DNA from: Emergomyces orientalis
Taxonomy: Eukaryota; Ascomycota; Eurotiomycetes; Onygenales; Ajellomycetaceae
Direction of reading: 5' to 3'
Assembly (NCBI GenBank): GCA_002110485.1
Contig: MOWL01000024.1
Span: forward strand, 1,054,001-1,118,000
DNA length: 64,000 bases
Each line of letters begins with the position of its first letter. The first letter of the stretch is position 1. A program made the position numbers and the translations under genes. A model generated the notes under the pieces. The model did not search any database. It was not told the DNA's origin and saw only the letters and a program-made list of their open reading frames with translations. This document shows positions 51,401 to 63,276 of the stretch, piece by piece.

Positions 51401-51871
51401 TGTGGTGATGGTAGTGGTAGAGTTGTTAATGTTACTATCCTTTGCTGCCTTCTTCCTATGGGACTTGGAGCCCGATCGCTTGCTCTTTCGGTCACCGCCA
51501 TCGCTCTGTTCCTCCCTGCGTTTTCTCTGCAGCTCTGTGGCGAGTTTTGAGTCGAGAGGTCTAGGTTCGCAATCTGCACAGTTGTGGACTTCGGGAACAT
51601 CTTCGCCGTCGTAGTAGCATAAGATGTGTTGCCAAGTTTCACAACGCTCGCAGAATACGGTGTGGCCATCATCGTCCTCAAAGGCACAGATGCACTTGAT
51701 GGTATAAGGCTCGTCTTCGTCTTCGTGGACAGACTGAGTGACGGCGATATTGTTATTATTGTTACCATTTGGAACTGAAGCAGGAACAGCAGGAGAGGGG
51801 GGCGGCTGAACGGTGACCGAGTTCGGGTTCGCTGTGGAATGCGTGGCTGCGAGAGAGGAGGTATCTGTCAT
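48470..51871 (-). CDS. SET3: Set3-like PHD-SET chromatin protein
   Basis: A single exon of 1133 residues from the chosen ATG at 51871, whose context has A at -3. The frame is open upstream to another ATG at 52090, which would add 73 residues with poly-Pro and poly-His from a (GAT)n repeat. A PHD finger lies at about 60-101 (CICAFEDDDGHTVFCERC, then WQHILCYY). The SET domain is at about 345-462 with RRSCRPN and EITTSWYLD. In active SET enzymes the first motif is NHSCxPN, so this site is degenerate, as in Set3/UpSET/MLL5 proteins. The C-terminus has KKKLSLGDYMSRRG and ends RDPRLHSR. Yeast Set3 scaffolds a histone deacetylase complex. Long Ser/Thr and Pro-rich linkers join the parts, and (TTGATG)n at 51360-51403 encodes a Ser-Thr run. 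Confidence 0.9.
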   Translation of the reverse strand: MTDTSSLAATHSTANPNSVTVQPPPSPAVPASVPNGNNNNNIAVTQSVHEDEDEPYTIKCICAFEDDDGHTVFCERCETWQHILCYYDGEDVPEVHNCADCEPRPLDSKLATELQRKRREEQSDGGDRKSKRSGSKSHRKKAAKDSNINNSTTTITTSTSTSTSTSTSTSTNTNTNTITTALATGGGGDQTNGWSSSHERSGYSNSRDHHPPPAKKSKTSHRASNSVSSLTGLPPPLGSDSRKRATSASAMSPTKASLIPNIPLYSQEFLHLYDHDQANVDIPSNLFDNLKLATDLSSWVQDPANLALVANGRSANEVFTYLDRPLDPTQWPALSKQIVTDASVDYDGRHPTWRFLTLENDVRKDEIIGEVKGKVGHFRDYCLDPNSRWQELRHPEPFVFFHPQLPIYIDSRKEGSQLRYVRRSCRPNVTMKTVITNDIEYHFCFVANQDITAKSEITTSWYLDPQMFPSNNGFVKQEGSNDGISDAAAISISNVLANFGGCACDSSRACRLAKIDCRRPPRSAEPTSKQVNGRRKKSKTKNAISPVNTGLANNSRAASENVKAQVDDDRVESRSRSTSNRPRSRDLTPTAHSPTDPLASISGELSAREKRKIAAAEKKFEQLEHDQQHPQKKKKRSSGASVQSTATTSTTTITTTTGVSSSISFYAGDKPKLTHDISKQAPTSHTHPKPLRVDTTNARRSSNSPRKRSPMSVTPGPPKSQSSQKKLSRSSTPVVASPLRRPQYVDSEMQTEPDENDPDYVPPKPPRRSCFVPLTTRLLKRCHEDRLRLQELGNRINASPSIPSSHHHAITSSPQSRREDVDMKDADTGMTPPKIPQHTTTMATIPPSPGATTALSSLHISSETPPHPPPHKPLHPLPSTVAHNFPMPRKPPDRARGGGDLRVQLPPTPQFTTSTTTSNPITTATPTHPICSTPTPLTQSPFPIKSLATSANTAFHHSPATTQMMSPGSSITAPSPVKKKLSLGDYMSRRGTLMTTTPTIEKPQPPFFSSSQSQSPPQQQQVPKSPADKDTDKDNDNDKVMASLDGLGGLRRDGDGAGGSAQDMVMQDADANADAGVGVGVSESPSPFTIPTTIFSSSSSSSAAAGAAVEVQGENNGNSSGGSGSRDPRLHSR
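51360..51403. repeat. (TTGATG)n coding microsatellite in SET3
   Basis: Seven or so hexamer copies read on the minus strand as alternating Thr-Ser codons. Length polymorphism would change the linker between the PHD and SET domains without breaking frame. Confidence 0.9.
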
Positions 51872-53119
51872 AATCTGACAGCGTACCTCCTCCAGAACAC
51901 GATGTTGATGCTCAAGTAGAGATCCTTCGATCGGATGACGAGATGACTGGGTGATGGAATTCTGATGATGATGATGATGATGAGGAAGAGGAGGTGGTGG
52001 TGGTGCGAAAATGGTGTCCTTTGCTTCCAAAGCCACGCGCGCAAATTTTTCCAGTTGGTGTGTTGGTTCCGATCGACGAACAAAAGTCATCAACCAGGAC
52101 CGTTACACCACGCGACAGAATGGTGAAGCGAAAAGCGAGATGTATTTGAGGAGATAAAGAGGAGAGATGGCAAAAAGCCAACAGAGACGAAGGCGAAGAC
52201 AAAAAGGTTTATATCCACGAGGTTTGACTTTGGGTGGCTAAATAAACGATGTTGGTTATTTAAAAATGAAAATTAAATTAAATAATTCGATGGCTTTTTG
52301 CGATGAAAATATGGGACTTTGATAGAGATGTGAATTCGCGTGTGGGAAGAAGGAGAATACCGAGGAGGTAGATAGATTGCCTGGAGGGAGGCCCACGTTT
52401 TGGACGGTCAAGAAGGGAGGCGTGTGGTTGTGGTTGTGGTCGTGGTCGTGGCAGAGGAGTCGGAAGGCGGTTGTTGAAATAGGGCGCGCATTTGAGAGGA
52501 AGAGGTTTTTTTTTTTTTTTTTTTTGGAATGCGGAAACCCGGAGGCTTGGTTTGTTTGGTTTGGGATGGCGAATATATTTTGGAAGGGAAAGAGAGGAGG
52601 TTATTTTTGGCGATCGAAAGAAAAGGCGGGAGGAGGAGGAGGAGGAGGAGGAAGTCGAGAGAGGATGATAGAAGAAAGGAAAACAGAGAAGAGGAAGAGG
52701 AGGAAAAGAGGAGGAAAATAGAGAGAGAGAGAGAGAGAGAGGCTGGCAAAAATGGGGGTGGGTAGATATGATGAGTGGGTATGAGAAATGAATGGGTGAA
52801 GGAAGAGAGGAATTAGGAGGAACCGGAGGGAGAGAGAGAGCCTTGAGATGGGGAATAAGAATAAGAATAGGACGAGGGAAGAGAAATAGCCAGGAAAAAA
52901 ATAAAGAGAGAGAGAGAGAGAGAGAGAGAAGGGAGAAAATCAGCGAGAGAAAACGCCAAGAAGGGAATGGGCTCCAGGAGCTAGTAGTCCTGCGCTAGTC
53001 CCGGTTAGGTTTAGAGGATGGCCCCCATGGCTGACCCGGATGGAGACACTAGGCTGTTTCCAGTTAGTATCTCTTGGCAACCAATAAACGAGCGAAGAGA
53101 TCTGGAAGAAGAGGAAGAG

Positions 53120-53183
53120 GTAAAGAGAAAAAGAGGTAAAGAGATAAAGAGATAAAGAGGTAAAGAGGTAAAGAGGTAAAGAG
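53120..53183. repeat. 8 x 8 bp tandem array, unit RTAAAGAG
   Basis: Eight consecutive 8 bp units, mainly GTAAAGAG and ATAAAGAG, with one AAAAAGAG variant. It is part of a purine-only tract upstream of SET3. Confidence 0.85.
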
Positions 53184-55863
53184 ACATCAGAGCATTGTTG
53201 GATAGAGAATACTCTTTCTTCTGTGAAAGACTGGATGGTCTGTAGGTGAAGTCAGTAGTAGCTGTCGGTTAGGTTAGATAGGTACTCCCTAGGTAGTTGG
53301 AAGGCAGTCGATACTTCCCCCCCCCTCCCCCTCCCAAAATCAAAAAAAAAAAAAAAAAGTGAGGGGGAGGGGGGATTATGTCTTCCACACTGTGCTGTTC
53401 TCTGTTTCTCACTGCCTGTGGTTTTTGCTGCTGTTGTTGTTGATTTTTGTTGCTGATCTGATTTGATTGCTGCACGTCCAAGCTTCGATATGACAAGGGA
53501 GGAGCAGGAGCGAGAGAGAGGCGCGGGTGCGGGCGGGGTTGTAATGTGTGGTGTATGGGTGTGTGGTGTGTGTAAAAAATAAAATAAATAAAAAGCTGGT
53601 GATCTGCATGGCCTCGAACGCATTCTCTTCCTCGCCCTTGTCAGCCTGGGCACGCTGTTTGTTTATTAGTTTAACATTTAAGTTAGGGTATGCAATCAAT
53701 CATCATCATCCGTTTTCCCTTCCAGTTCTCCCCATATGCACCTCGTCATATCCATATCCATTATCCATATTAGTAGTTGTTAATTCCCCTTTGCAGTCGT
53801 TCTGTTGGTTCAGAGAGAACCAAGTTGAGAAATACACTGCGAGAAAACCAAACGAAGAAGAAATAATGCATCAAGATACCCCATCAGACTCTCTCTCTCT
53901 CCCTCGCTCTCGCTTCCCCCCCCAAAAAAAGGGCTACACGTCGACGCCCTGCGTTTGTGACGGGGCATATTATTGTAGTAATAATGGAACATGTTTGTCG
54001 TGTCGCTGCGGATAAAGAAAGAGATAAGAAAATTGGGGGGACGGGAAAAAAGGGGAGCTGGGGGGGAGGGAGCCGCCGATTAGTTCAGGTTTAGCTTTGG
54101 CGGGCAGAAACTTCTTCTCCCCCTCCCCCGCCCATGTCGTGTCTGTTCGTAGCTGAATCTTTCCAGGCTGCTGCAATCCCCTTTTCCAGCCTTGGTAATT
54201 AGTGTCTCTGCTAAGTCATGCATTATTACCCACAAATGTATATATTTATATTTTTTTGTGGGTAGGGAATCTTTCCTGCTCACTGGGTCTGTGTGCGTTT
54301 TGTTAGCCAGGGTATTAATCATTTCATATTTCCTTTGCATTTCTTCCTTCGTCAGTTGAGCGGTTAGTGATTCACTGTTGTCAAGGGAGAAGAAACGAAT
54401 ATATTTTTGAGGAAAAGAAAAGAGAATGAAAAAAAAAAAAAAAAAAAAAGGAATATTCTCTCAAGAGCTGACAAGGTAGTTTGTTAGTATGTAAGGTTGG
54501 AAGAAAAAATAGCTGAAAGTTTTCGATGGGAGAAGGGCATAAAAATAGGCAGACTTGTTAGCAAAAGGATTTTGTCTTGTCTTCCTTTCTTTCTTTTTTT
54601 CTTGTTGTTTCCTCCTTGTTTGCAAAAGAGTTTCATAGAAGAAGAAGAAGAGGTGGTCAATATGTTGCTGAAACTGTGTCGAGAAAAGAAAGGAAATGAA
54701 ATGAAATAAAAAATAAAGGGAATGAAATACTCCCTCACCATGTTTTTTCTTGTTCAGTAGTGGTGATAGTATCAGATGGAAAGAAAGAAAAAGGGTAGGG
54801 TGTGCTCATTCTGTATAAGTAGTGTAGTGTAGGGGAAAGAAAAATTAAAAATTAATTTAAAAAAAATTCAAGAGACAGGCTCATCAAATAATCCATGGTG
54901 GGAAAGCTGGAGTAGGTAATTCCTCTGCTTAACATGGGGGAAAATGGGTTGTTCGGATGTCTTCTTTCTCATATTTAGTAGCAGTAGAAGGAGCCAGGAC
55001 AGGCTCTCTGATCGTGTCGTCGTCGTCGTCGTCGTCGTGCTGTTTGTATTTGGTTGGGTAAAAAAAAGAAAAGAATTGGTTTCTTTCCATTCATTCCCTC
55101 CAGGGCGCGAGGAGTAAACGAGAAGGGGAAGAGAGGGAGATAGAAAAATGCTGGTTGGTAGATAGATAGATATATTGAGAGAAAGGCAAAAGGCAAAATG
55201 CAGAAAGAGGCAAGAAAAATGCAAGCGAAGGGAAAAGGCAGAAATAATTGGAATGGGGCATAGATGCGGCTAGATTAGGGAATTTTCTGGTGCCTTAGGT
55301 ACTGTGCCTATTTACCGTCGGCACCTGTACTGTAGGAAACACGATAGAGAGAGAAAAAAAGGGGGAAATACAAGGTTGAAACAGAAAAACAAAAAGTGCC
55401 AGTATATATATTTTATTTACCTACCACCCATGTTATGTAGTCCCTAGATTTTAAAGGACATTAAAAGAAAGCAAGATAAGTTAAGAGGAAGAGGAAGAGG
55501 AAGAGTAGGAGGAAAATATGGATGAAAGGATGAAAGAAAGAGAGAAATAAAGGGAAAAAGAATAGGAAGGAAATTATTTTCCCCATTCGACTGATTGATA
55601 AATAAACTCCGCCTTACGCTTTTTCTTTAGCCCACTCTTCCCCCACCAACATTGGGTGGTTGAACCCGATGACCGAATCCATCACGATGGTAAGTAGATA
55701 TGACGGAATGGAATGATAATAATGAATATATGTATATATATATACCTACGCAGGTGGATGGATTCTTCCAGCACACTCGCGGGGCCTGGCTGCAGGTGAC
55801 CAAGGCAGTTCCCTCCCGCAAGCCTTTGTCCTCGTGCTGCTGTTACCTAGGTCAGGACTACTA

Positions 55864-55864
<1 letters not shown>

Positions 55865-55899
<35 letters not shown>
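55865..55899. repeat. (CTA)n microsatellite
   Basis: About 11 perfect trinucleotide copies, with (TA)n 38 bp further on at 55937-55957. Confidence 0.95.
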
Positions 55900-58800
55900 G
55901 CTAGTAGAAAATCCTGGGACGGGATTTTCTACCATGTATATATATATATATATATATCTATATTCCCCCTCATTTTTCTCCCCTTCTCTGATGCAATCTT
56001 TTAACTTTTTTATTTGGATGATAGTGAGTTCCTGCTTGCATTTCTTCAGATTGTAAGCAGAAGACGATATTGTAAATTTTGCATCTTCAGAAAGCCAATG
56101 CCATTTAAAATTGCCAGGTTAACGTTGACTAGAAAAATGGGTATTGAAGAATGCTTTTAGATATCTTGCAGTTAGCATTAAACAATTTAAGCAAAATCCT
56201 TGTCTTTTTATCAGCCAAGATCGCTGGCTCCACAGAGTGCCTACTTACTGTAGCTATTGAATTGCATTTATTTTATATCCTTTGTTCATGAGGTTGATGT
56301 GAATTTTCCATACTTGAATCCTATGATTATTAGTAACATTCTGAAAGTATCCCCTTTTCTGTTATAGTAGGTAAATATTCCTTTAACATGCAAGAAATTT
56401 TCGTAGATTTAGCAATTACTGTCTTTAAATTAAGAGCATAAAAGATTTTGACACCAGCGAAGACAAGGTACTTGCTTTCGAAATCAATCCAGCTGGAGTT
56501 GAGTGAAGTGAAACTGTACTTCAAAATCGATTTGAACAGAAACAACTTTTTTAATTTATTATTATTAAATGATCTTTAGAAAAAGAAGATTTATCATGAA
56601 ATAGGGCTCATCTAAAAGAAAGAATCTTCATTGTGTTGTGAATTACCAGTTTTAGGTGCGATGATTGCTCTCCCCAGCTGCTTGCTTTTATTTAAAGCAT
56701 TTGTTTCACCAGTTTGTATCTAAATATAGGTTGTTAGTTCCCTTATCTAGTTCCAGCAAGGTTTGCCGATGAAACCAATCAAACTCCAGCAAGAGGCTCA
56801 ACGCTAATACTAATAAGGTTAGGATAGTTAGTTCCGATAGCCCTAGGTAGTTCTTCACACCAAGTCCCGATGCCAACCTCTGACAATCAATCTTCAGATG
56901 GTAACTCCCCGAAACGATGGCTTAAAACATCCAGAGATATGGCCCAACCCGAACGGAAAAGAAAAACGCAGGAGCATCTCCCACTCTAACCAACTAAAGT
57001 GGCCATCTTCCAAGGAGCCTTGTAAGAGAATCAATCAGACAGCAAGGGAAGAAATCTGGCCGTTGTATCTAGACACTTAACTGGAACCATCGGATTCCCG
57101 ACCCGGAGATACTTGACCGATACTTTACAGCTGACCTTATAAGTATAATTCAGAAGGCTTCATTTTATGTGCGTTTACCAGCTTAGGGGAACTTGTTTCT
57201 GGGCCTCTAACGGGTCTGGAGGGAAACGAAGATTACATGGTACAAGAAACTGATCACAAACATGAATGAAGACACTTATGGACAGGTAACCCAAGCATGC
57301 CAGCTAGTCGCACAGTACTGCGCGTCTTGAAGATCAGGGTCAGAGAAGATTTTGTCTACATACCTATTAACAATATGCATCTGAAGATTCGTTGGCGAGC
57401 GCTTTAGACGATGCTGATGCTGTGCTCTCGATGCCCAATCTCTCTCACAAGCAAGCGCAAGATCAAAGCCCCTTGATCTTTTTAAGATGTGGAAAGTACT
57501 TGCTTCTGTCTTTTCTGCTCACCCTCCAAACCCGAACATGAGAGGAGAAAGACTAATCTAAGACTAATCTCGCGTCTCAAGCGTTGCACCCCCTGGAAAA
57601 ATTGGGTTATGTTACTGCTGCTGGCCGTTGCTACTTCGAACGAAGTTTAAACCATCAAATGAAGTCTTAACATGAAGATGCTCATTTCCTGCACTGCATT
57701 ATCGAAGAGAAACGGCCTGCTGAAAAGGCCCTGGTGGAGTAGATCTGAAATCTCATCCAGACCTGCAAGATCCTTAGCGCTCTAGCAAATGTGGAATTTC
57801 CTTCAGCAAAATGCTGGGTCTGGTTTATGTGTATATTTAGTATCCCATTATTTATAGCATTGGAGATGTGATTTGATAGCTTTACAACTTCTCCCTCATT
57901 TCTCTCATTTCTTTTCTTCTTCCCGGTCGCCTCTTATTTTTATGACGGAACTTGAACAGACTCTCATTCTGGTTCACCCCTACCCCTTTTATTTTTATTT
58001 TTAAAAGGGTACTTACTGAATGTTTCCCGAAATCCTTTCCTAGTTCTGGTCCCCAAATTTTGGGTGCTGTTCATGGAGAGAAAAAGTAGCACTGGGGAAT
58101 TTTCCTCTCTCCCTTCCTGCGTAAAACTGCGTAAAAGAAACCAATCAACCCATTCGATGCCGCAAGTTCCAACCAAGTTCTTTTGTTTGTGTGAACGCCG
58201 GGATAAAGTTAGCGGAGATCGGCCAATCATATATCAAAGGATAATCGGGGAATTCGAATCGAATTCTTGCCAGTTGGAGGAGCTGGGAGGGGTGGGAGGA
58301 GATATAAGTATCATTTCCATCAACGTATGGCGCAGGAAAGATGAAGGCAATAGAGGCGCATATGTAGAAAAGGCAGTTCGAAGTCAGATACCGTGAATCA
58401 CTTGTCATAGACCCTCACATGAAAACTTGCGTTCTTCAAAGGTTTTGTGTCTGTTTCGGATAGATGCATTTATGTCCCCTTTAATGCGATTGATGCGCAA
58501 ATTCGGACTGTGAAGAAACACCTGAAGTTGGAAACCTGATGCAAGCTTTATAAATAGATAAAAATAGAACATCTGTGGAATTTTCTTTTGCCGAGATGCG
58601 AGTTCCAGGGCTGCGTGCGACACACGGTTCACGGCCCATATCTTGGTTCTCGCTGGCCCAACGCTATGCCAGGCCTGTCAGTTAGTTGGGGTTACTGTAG
58701 TTCGCAATCAGTTAGCCTGCAATCGAGATTTGACATGGAGGCCTGGACTCGCCGCTTGTCAAAAAAAATAAATCGTTGTGATACGGAGGACCAAATCAAG

Positions 58801-59497
58801 CCCTTGTTAATGCGTTTCTCACAACTCCTGCATGAACAGACTTAGATACGTCCATACGTAAATTAACTTCGAGGTTCCCATCGGTTCGCCATGTGTTGCT
58901 CGGCCGATCCCATCCGTTAAGTTGGGCGTCGTTTGGTGCTGTTGGTGCTGATAAAGCGCTTCAGGGGAGATTTAGTTTAACTATAATTTTAGCCGCACGC
59001 TTGCTCTCATTTCACCACCGTCAACCACCATCGCCATTATTATTGTTACAATTGACAGACTGAGTGACAGACAACCGCATCTTACCACCGTTTTCTTCCA
59101 CTAGACGGAAAACGCCCTTCACTCTCGATTTCACCACTCTATTTAAATTCTGACCCCGCCGCTATCATCCGGCGTTGATGTGTTTTCAGCGTCTCCGCCT
59201 TCCTCCCCCTTGGTGCCACCCAGCGGACGCCAATCCACCCAGCTGAGACAACCACAAGGAAGAAATAATAATTGCTAAATAAATTAGCTGGGAATTGCAG
59301 ACCCTGGCCTCAGGCTACTGCAAAGAAAAGCAATCTCTCCCATTGCCATCTCCACCCCTATCTCCGCTCCCTAACCGCCCTGAGGTGAACTGACCAGCCG
59401 AGTCGCCGAGTTTTTGTCTCTCAAAACACTTCCTCTGTCCACCCCTCAAGCCAACCGACCAGACAGCCAGTATCACACACCGCCGTACGTGCCGATT

Positions 59498-61543
59498 ATG
59501 ACATCTGCTCTGAGCAAACGCCAACAGGCGCGCAATGAGAGAGCTTTGCAGGAATTGATCAAGTCGGTCCCCGGCAATGATCGGTGCGTGGACTGCCAGG
59601 CCAGAAATCCCGGTACGCCCCCCCCCCCCCCCACCCCACCTCTCTTACGAGCTTTCCTTCAGGGTGCTAACGGTTTATTTTATTTTATTTTATTTTTTGT
59701 ATATAGGATGGGCCAGCTGGAATGTGAGTTTCCTCTTCGCTTATCGCCGTTTCCTCTCTGTGCCCTGAGCCGCTCGTTATCCCCTTGTTTGGGGCTGGAA
59801 ATATGCATATCTCAGTTACGTAGTTATGGCGAAGTCTAACGGATATACATTTTGACAGCTGGGCATATTCCTATGTGTGCGCTGCGCTACATTACACCGC
59901 AAGTTGGGCACGCATATATCGAAGGTTAAATCGTTGAGCATGGACAGTTGGTCGTCAGATCAGGTGGATGTGAGCTGACCCTGATGATGGTAATGGCCCC
60001 GCTGCCGTAGATTCAAATTGCTAATGTCTTCAAAGAACATGAAACGGAATGGCAACGTTGTCGTCAACAAAATATACAACCCGAGAAACGTCAAACCCCC
60101 TATTCCAATTGATGTAGACGAGGTGGACTCTGCGATGGAAAGGTTTATACGACAAAAATATGAGTTGAAAGTATTGGAAGATGGACGGCCGAAGCCCCCC
60201 AGCAGGCATGATCCGAGTTACACCGTAACAAAAGCTTTTGACGACTCTCCCCCGCCTCTGCCACCGAAAACAGGAAGACGCTTCGGTTTCGGCCTGCGAT
60301 CCTCGTCTTACAACAATGCAGCTGCGAGCTCAGAGAAATCATCTCCGAGAGAAGACTACGCATTTTCGTCGAATAGACAATCCAGAACCTTTGGTGCCAG
60401 CGTTGGGGATATAGATGGGACCTTGGAATCAAAACTAGAAGCACTACGAGATATGGGTTTTCCGGATAACAAGCGTAATGCCACTATTTTGAAGGGCCTG
60501 AATGGGAACATGGATAAGGCTATAGAGTCATTGGTTAGGCTGGGAGAAGGGGCAGATCCTCGGCCTAGATCTCGGACTCCAATCCCAAAGGCGACTCCTC
60601 CAAGCTCTCAGTTCTCGGAACCCGCCAAAAGCCCGAAATCCACAGTTTCGAACAATCCCTTTGATCACCTTGATTCCGCCCCGCCCCGTGCACCATCTAG
60701 CTATGCGGGTAGTCAGGCCGAACCGCAACCCGCCAGCAGCAATGGCGGTAAATCCTACAATCCATTCGATTCTTTAGGAGCGCAGCCAGCCTCAGCACAG
60801 CCCACTCAATCTCTGGACCAGTCATTCCAGCAACTACAAGTGTCGCAGCCTCTATTCCCAAACATTACAGGCGGATATCCAAGCCAGCAAGACCAGATGC
60901 CATTCCAAAGGTATCAGCAATCCATGACACCTCCAGTTACCATGTCATCGCAAAACGGCATTACCACATCGCCCACGTCTTTGAACGGAGGCAATAATCC
61001 ATTCTTCCAAAATGTACAGCCTGTGCAGCAAAATACCAACAACAGCCCGTATTTGGACCAGTCTCAAGGCCTTTCACCAACTAACCCATTTTTCAATATG
61101 TCTGGTCAAACGCAAGGCTCTCAGGTGCAACCTCCGGCACCAGCTCAAATGCCGCAATTCCAGCGCTACAACACCATGCCAATCCTTCCCTCTTCCTCTC
61201 CATTCTTCCCACAGCAACAGCACCAACCACCACCACCACAACAACAATACGTGCAGCAAGAACAACAAGCACCTTATAATCCTTTTACCATGCCAACTAC
61301 TCCGTCATCTAACCCCTCCTACCCACCTCAATTCAACCTCCAGCCTCCGCAGCAACTCCTTATGCCCCAACAGACCGGCAAAATAGACAAATCCAGTATC
61401 CTCGCTTTATACAATTTCTCTCAACCTCCGCCCACAATCCCCGAACAACCTCCACAGCAATCAACCCCCAATTTCACCACACAACCTCAACAACAGCCGC
61501 AACAATCGTCTCAACCGAACCTACCGAACAACCCTACAATCCG

Positions 61544-61575
<32 letters not shown>

Positions 61576-61582
61576 TACTACT

Positions 61583-61618
<36 letters not shown>

Positions 61619-61898
61619 AAACCCGGCTGCACCCTTCGACCTCCCCGCGTCCAACAGCAGGAATCCATACCACACCACCCCTCTCAACACCATGACTACT
61701 CCAGGCGCCCCGCTCACCTCCGCAGTAATGGGAACCAAGTCGCAGAAGGGAAGTGCGCCTGGCGGAGGGGGAGGGGGAGGAAATCTGTTCCCACCAAGGA
61801 CGCATATGAGTCAGGCCAGTGTGGATATTGGCGGGATGCAGAATGGACGTCATAGTCCGGATGTATTTGCGAGTTTGAGTTCGAGGTATGTGCGATAG
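59498..61898 (+). CDS. GTS1: ArfGAP-UBA-polyQ protein (Gts1-like)
   Basis: Four exons, 59498-59612, 59707-59723, 59859-59969 and 60036-61898, give 701 residues. Exon 2 is only 17 nt and encodes WASWN inside the zinc finger. The ArfGAP domain has CVDC and CVRC zinc pairs, the catalytic arginine in LHRKLGTHIS, and SLSMDSW. A UBA domain follows at about 220-262 (KLEALRDMGFPDNKRNATIL). The rest is a Pro/Gln/Asn-rich tail with NPF and NPFxxL-type motifs (NPFDHL, NPFDSL) and a pure Gln run from mixed CAA/CAG codons at 61544-61619. The layout matches yeast Gts1 and related Arf GTPase-activating proteins, which act in membrane traffic; NPF motifs suggest contact with EH-domain endocytic proteins (inference). 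The ATG at 59498 fits the family N-terminus. Confidence 0.9.
61544..61619. repeat. CAA/CAG repeat coding poly-Gln
   Basis: A CAA block, a short Leu interruption and a CAG block, all in frame in the ArfGAP gene tail. Likely length-polymorphic. Confidence 0.95.
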
Positions 61899-63276
61899 CT
61901 GATCTTGAGGGGGAAATGGAGCGGGGAGAAGAAAGAGAGGTGAGGGGGACGGACAGGGGAGGGTGGGGATATTGGAGGAAAGAGAAGGAAAAGAGAGGGT
62001 GCAGGTATGATGTGGATGTGGGGATGGGGTTGGATTATTCCATGTGATATTTTTTTCTTTCGTCAAGATTGGATTGGATCGTCTTATGTTGACAGGGGAT
62101 ATACTTTTCCTTTTCAATCCTTCTTTTCTTTTCACTCCTTCTTGGTTCTTTCTTTTTTCATTTTTATTGTCTGTTAAATTTTTGTGTGCACTTTTCTTTT
62201 GCTTTCTTTCTCTCTCTCTCCTTTTTATATAATTTTTTTACCCAGAGCTGGAGTTTTTTTTCTTCTTTTTCTCTCTTTGTTAATCTTCTGCTCCTGGAAT
62301 TGAAATTCAACCTCATTTCTTCTATCACATCATTTTTTTTCTTCTTCTAAACTCCTATTGTTGACCATTTTGGCATTTTCCAATTCCCCTGAGATTAAAT
62401 GATCTGTTTTATACTTGTGCATGTCAATTTCAGCGTTTTCTTGCATTGTTTTTTCCAGCATATTTCTGATGTGTGAACTCATTCATTTATGCAACCCATT
62501 CTCAACCCTTGTGATTTAAGGGTGTCTACATACTCTTCATCCCTTTTTACAATGATCCACTTTCATTTTACATCACATAGTTATTCTTCATTATTTAGAT
62601 CCTCTTCTATCTAACTTTCATTTTTTTGTTTGCTCTTTACTTCTCTTTTTTATGTTGGTTATTTGAGGATGAATGAGCACTGTTTTTTCCCTTTTGCCTG
62701 GCAGGTAATATATGAAACTCAACTCAGCCTCTGTTTTCTTTTATGCTTATATGTTCTACCCAATTCCCCTGCATATCACATGCATTATTCTTTATTTATT
62801 TTTACATTCATGACTATGATTCCCCTGTAGATACTATTTACTTACATTCAGATATGAATTTCATATAATCATAATGAAGATGAGACACCCGGTCTTGCAT
62901 TTGCTGAACAGATTATTTTTATTTTTATTTTTATTTTTTAAATGTTCTTTAATATTAGTATCAGAAGAGCGCTGGGTTTGTATCTCTAAAGAGTTCTCAG
63001 AAAATATTGAAATTGAATAACCTAGTTAGGTATCCCGGATAAAATAGATGATAAAGTGATTGAGTGAAAAAATGAGATATTTCAGCAACAAAAGAAATAA
63101 AAGTGAACCCCAAAATGTGTCAACTCTCATCCATATATATTTACATGCAAAAACAAAAAACCATTAAAGAGTATTTTATTCTCGACATCTACCCAACCCC
63201 AATCCACCTCAAGCGGAGCAAAAAAACAAAAAAAAAAAAAAAAAAAAGGAAAGAAAAGAAAATGCTTGTGCAAAAT
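61899..63276. other. Convergent 3' region
   Basis: 1.4 kb, T-rich, between the ArfGAP stop and the stop of the minus-strand gene at the right edge. An A21 tract is at 63227-63247. No gene seen. Confidence 0.5.

Larger units (their letters stand above)
51872..59497. promoter_or_regulatory. 7.6 kb gene-poor divergent region SET3 / ArfGAP gene
   Basis: No supported gene. The first 3.5 kb is purine-rich on the plus strand with many repeats: (GAT)n near 51964-51982, T-tract 52507-52525, (GA)n near 52721-52741 and 52904-52929, an 8 bp tandem array at 53120-53183, A21 at 54429-54449 and (CGT)n at 55015-55038. (CTA)n follows at 55865-55899 and (TA)n at 55937-55957. 56000-58900 is more ordinary sequence without coding similarity that I can see. 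The last 500 bp is C/T-rich and is probably the ArfGAP leader. Confidence 0.45.

Noticed and set aside
58588..58845. 85-codon open frame before the ArfGAP gene
   Set aside because: No domain, no coding-like codon pattern and no plausible splice partner.
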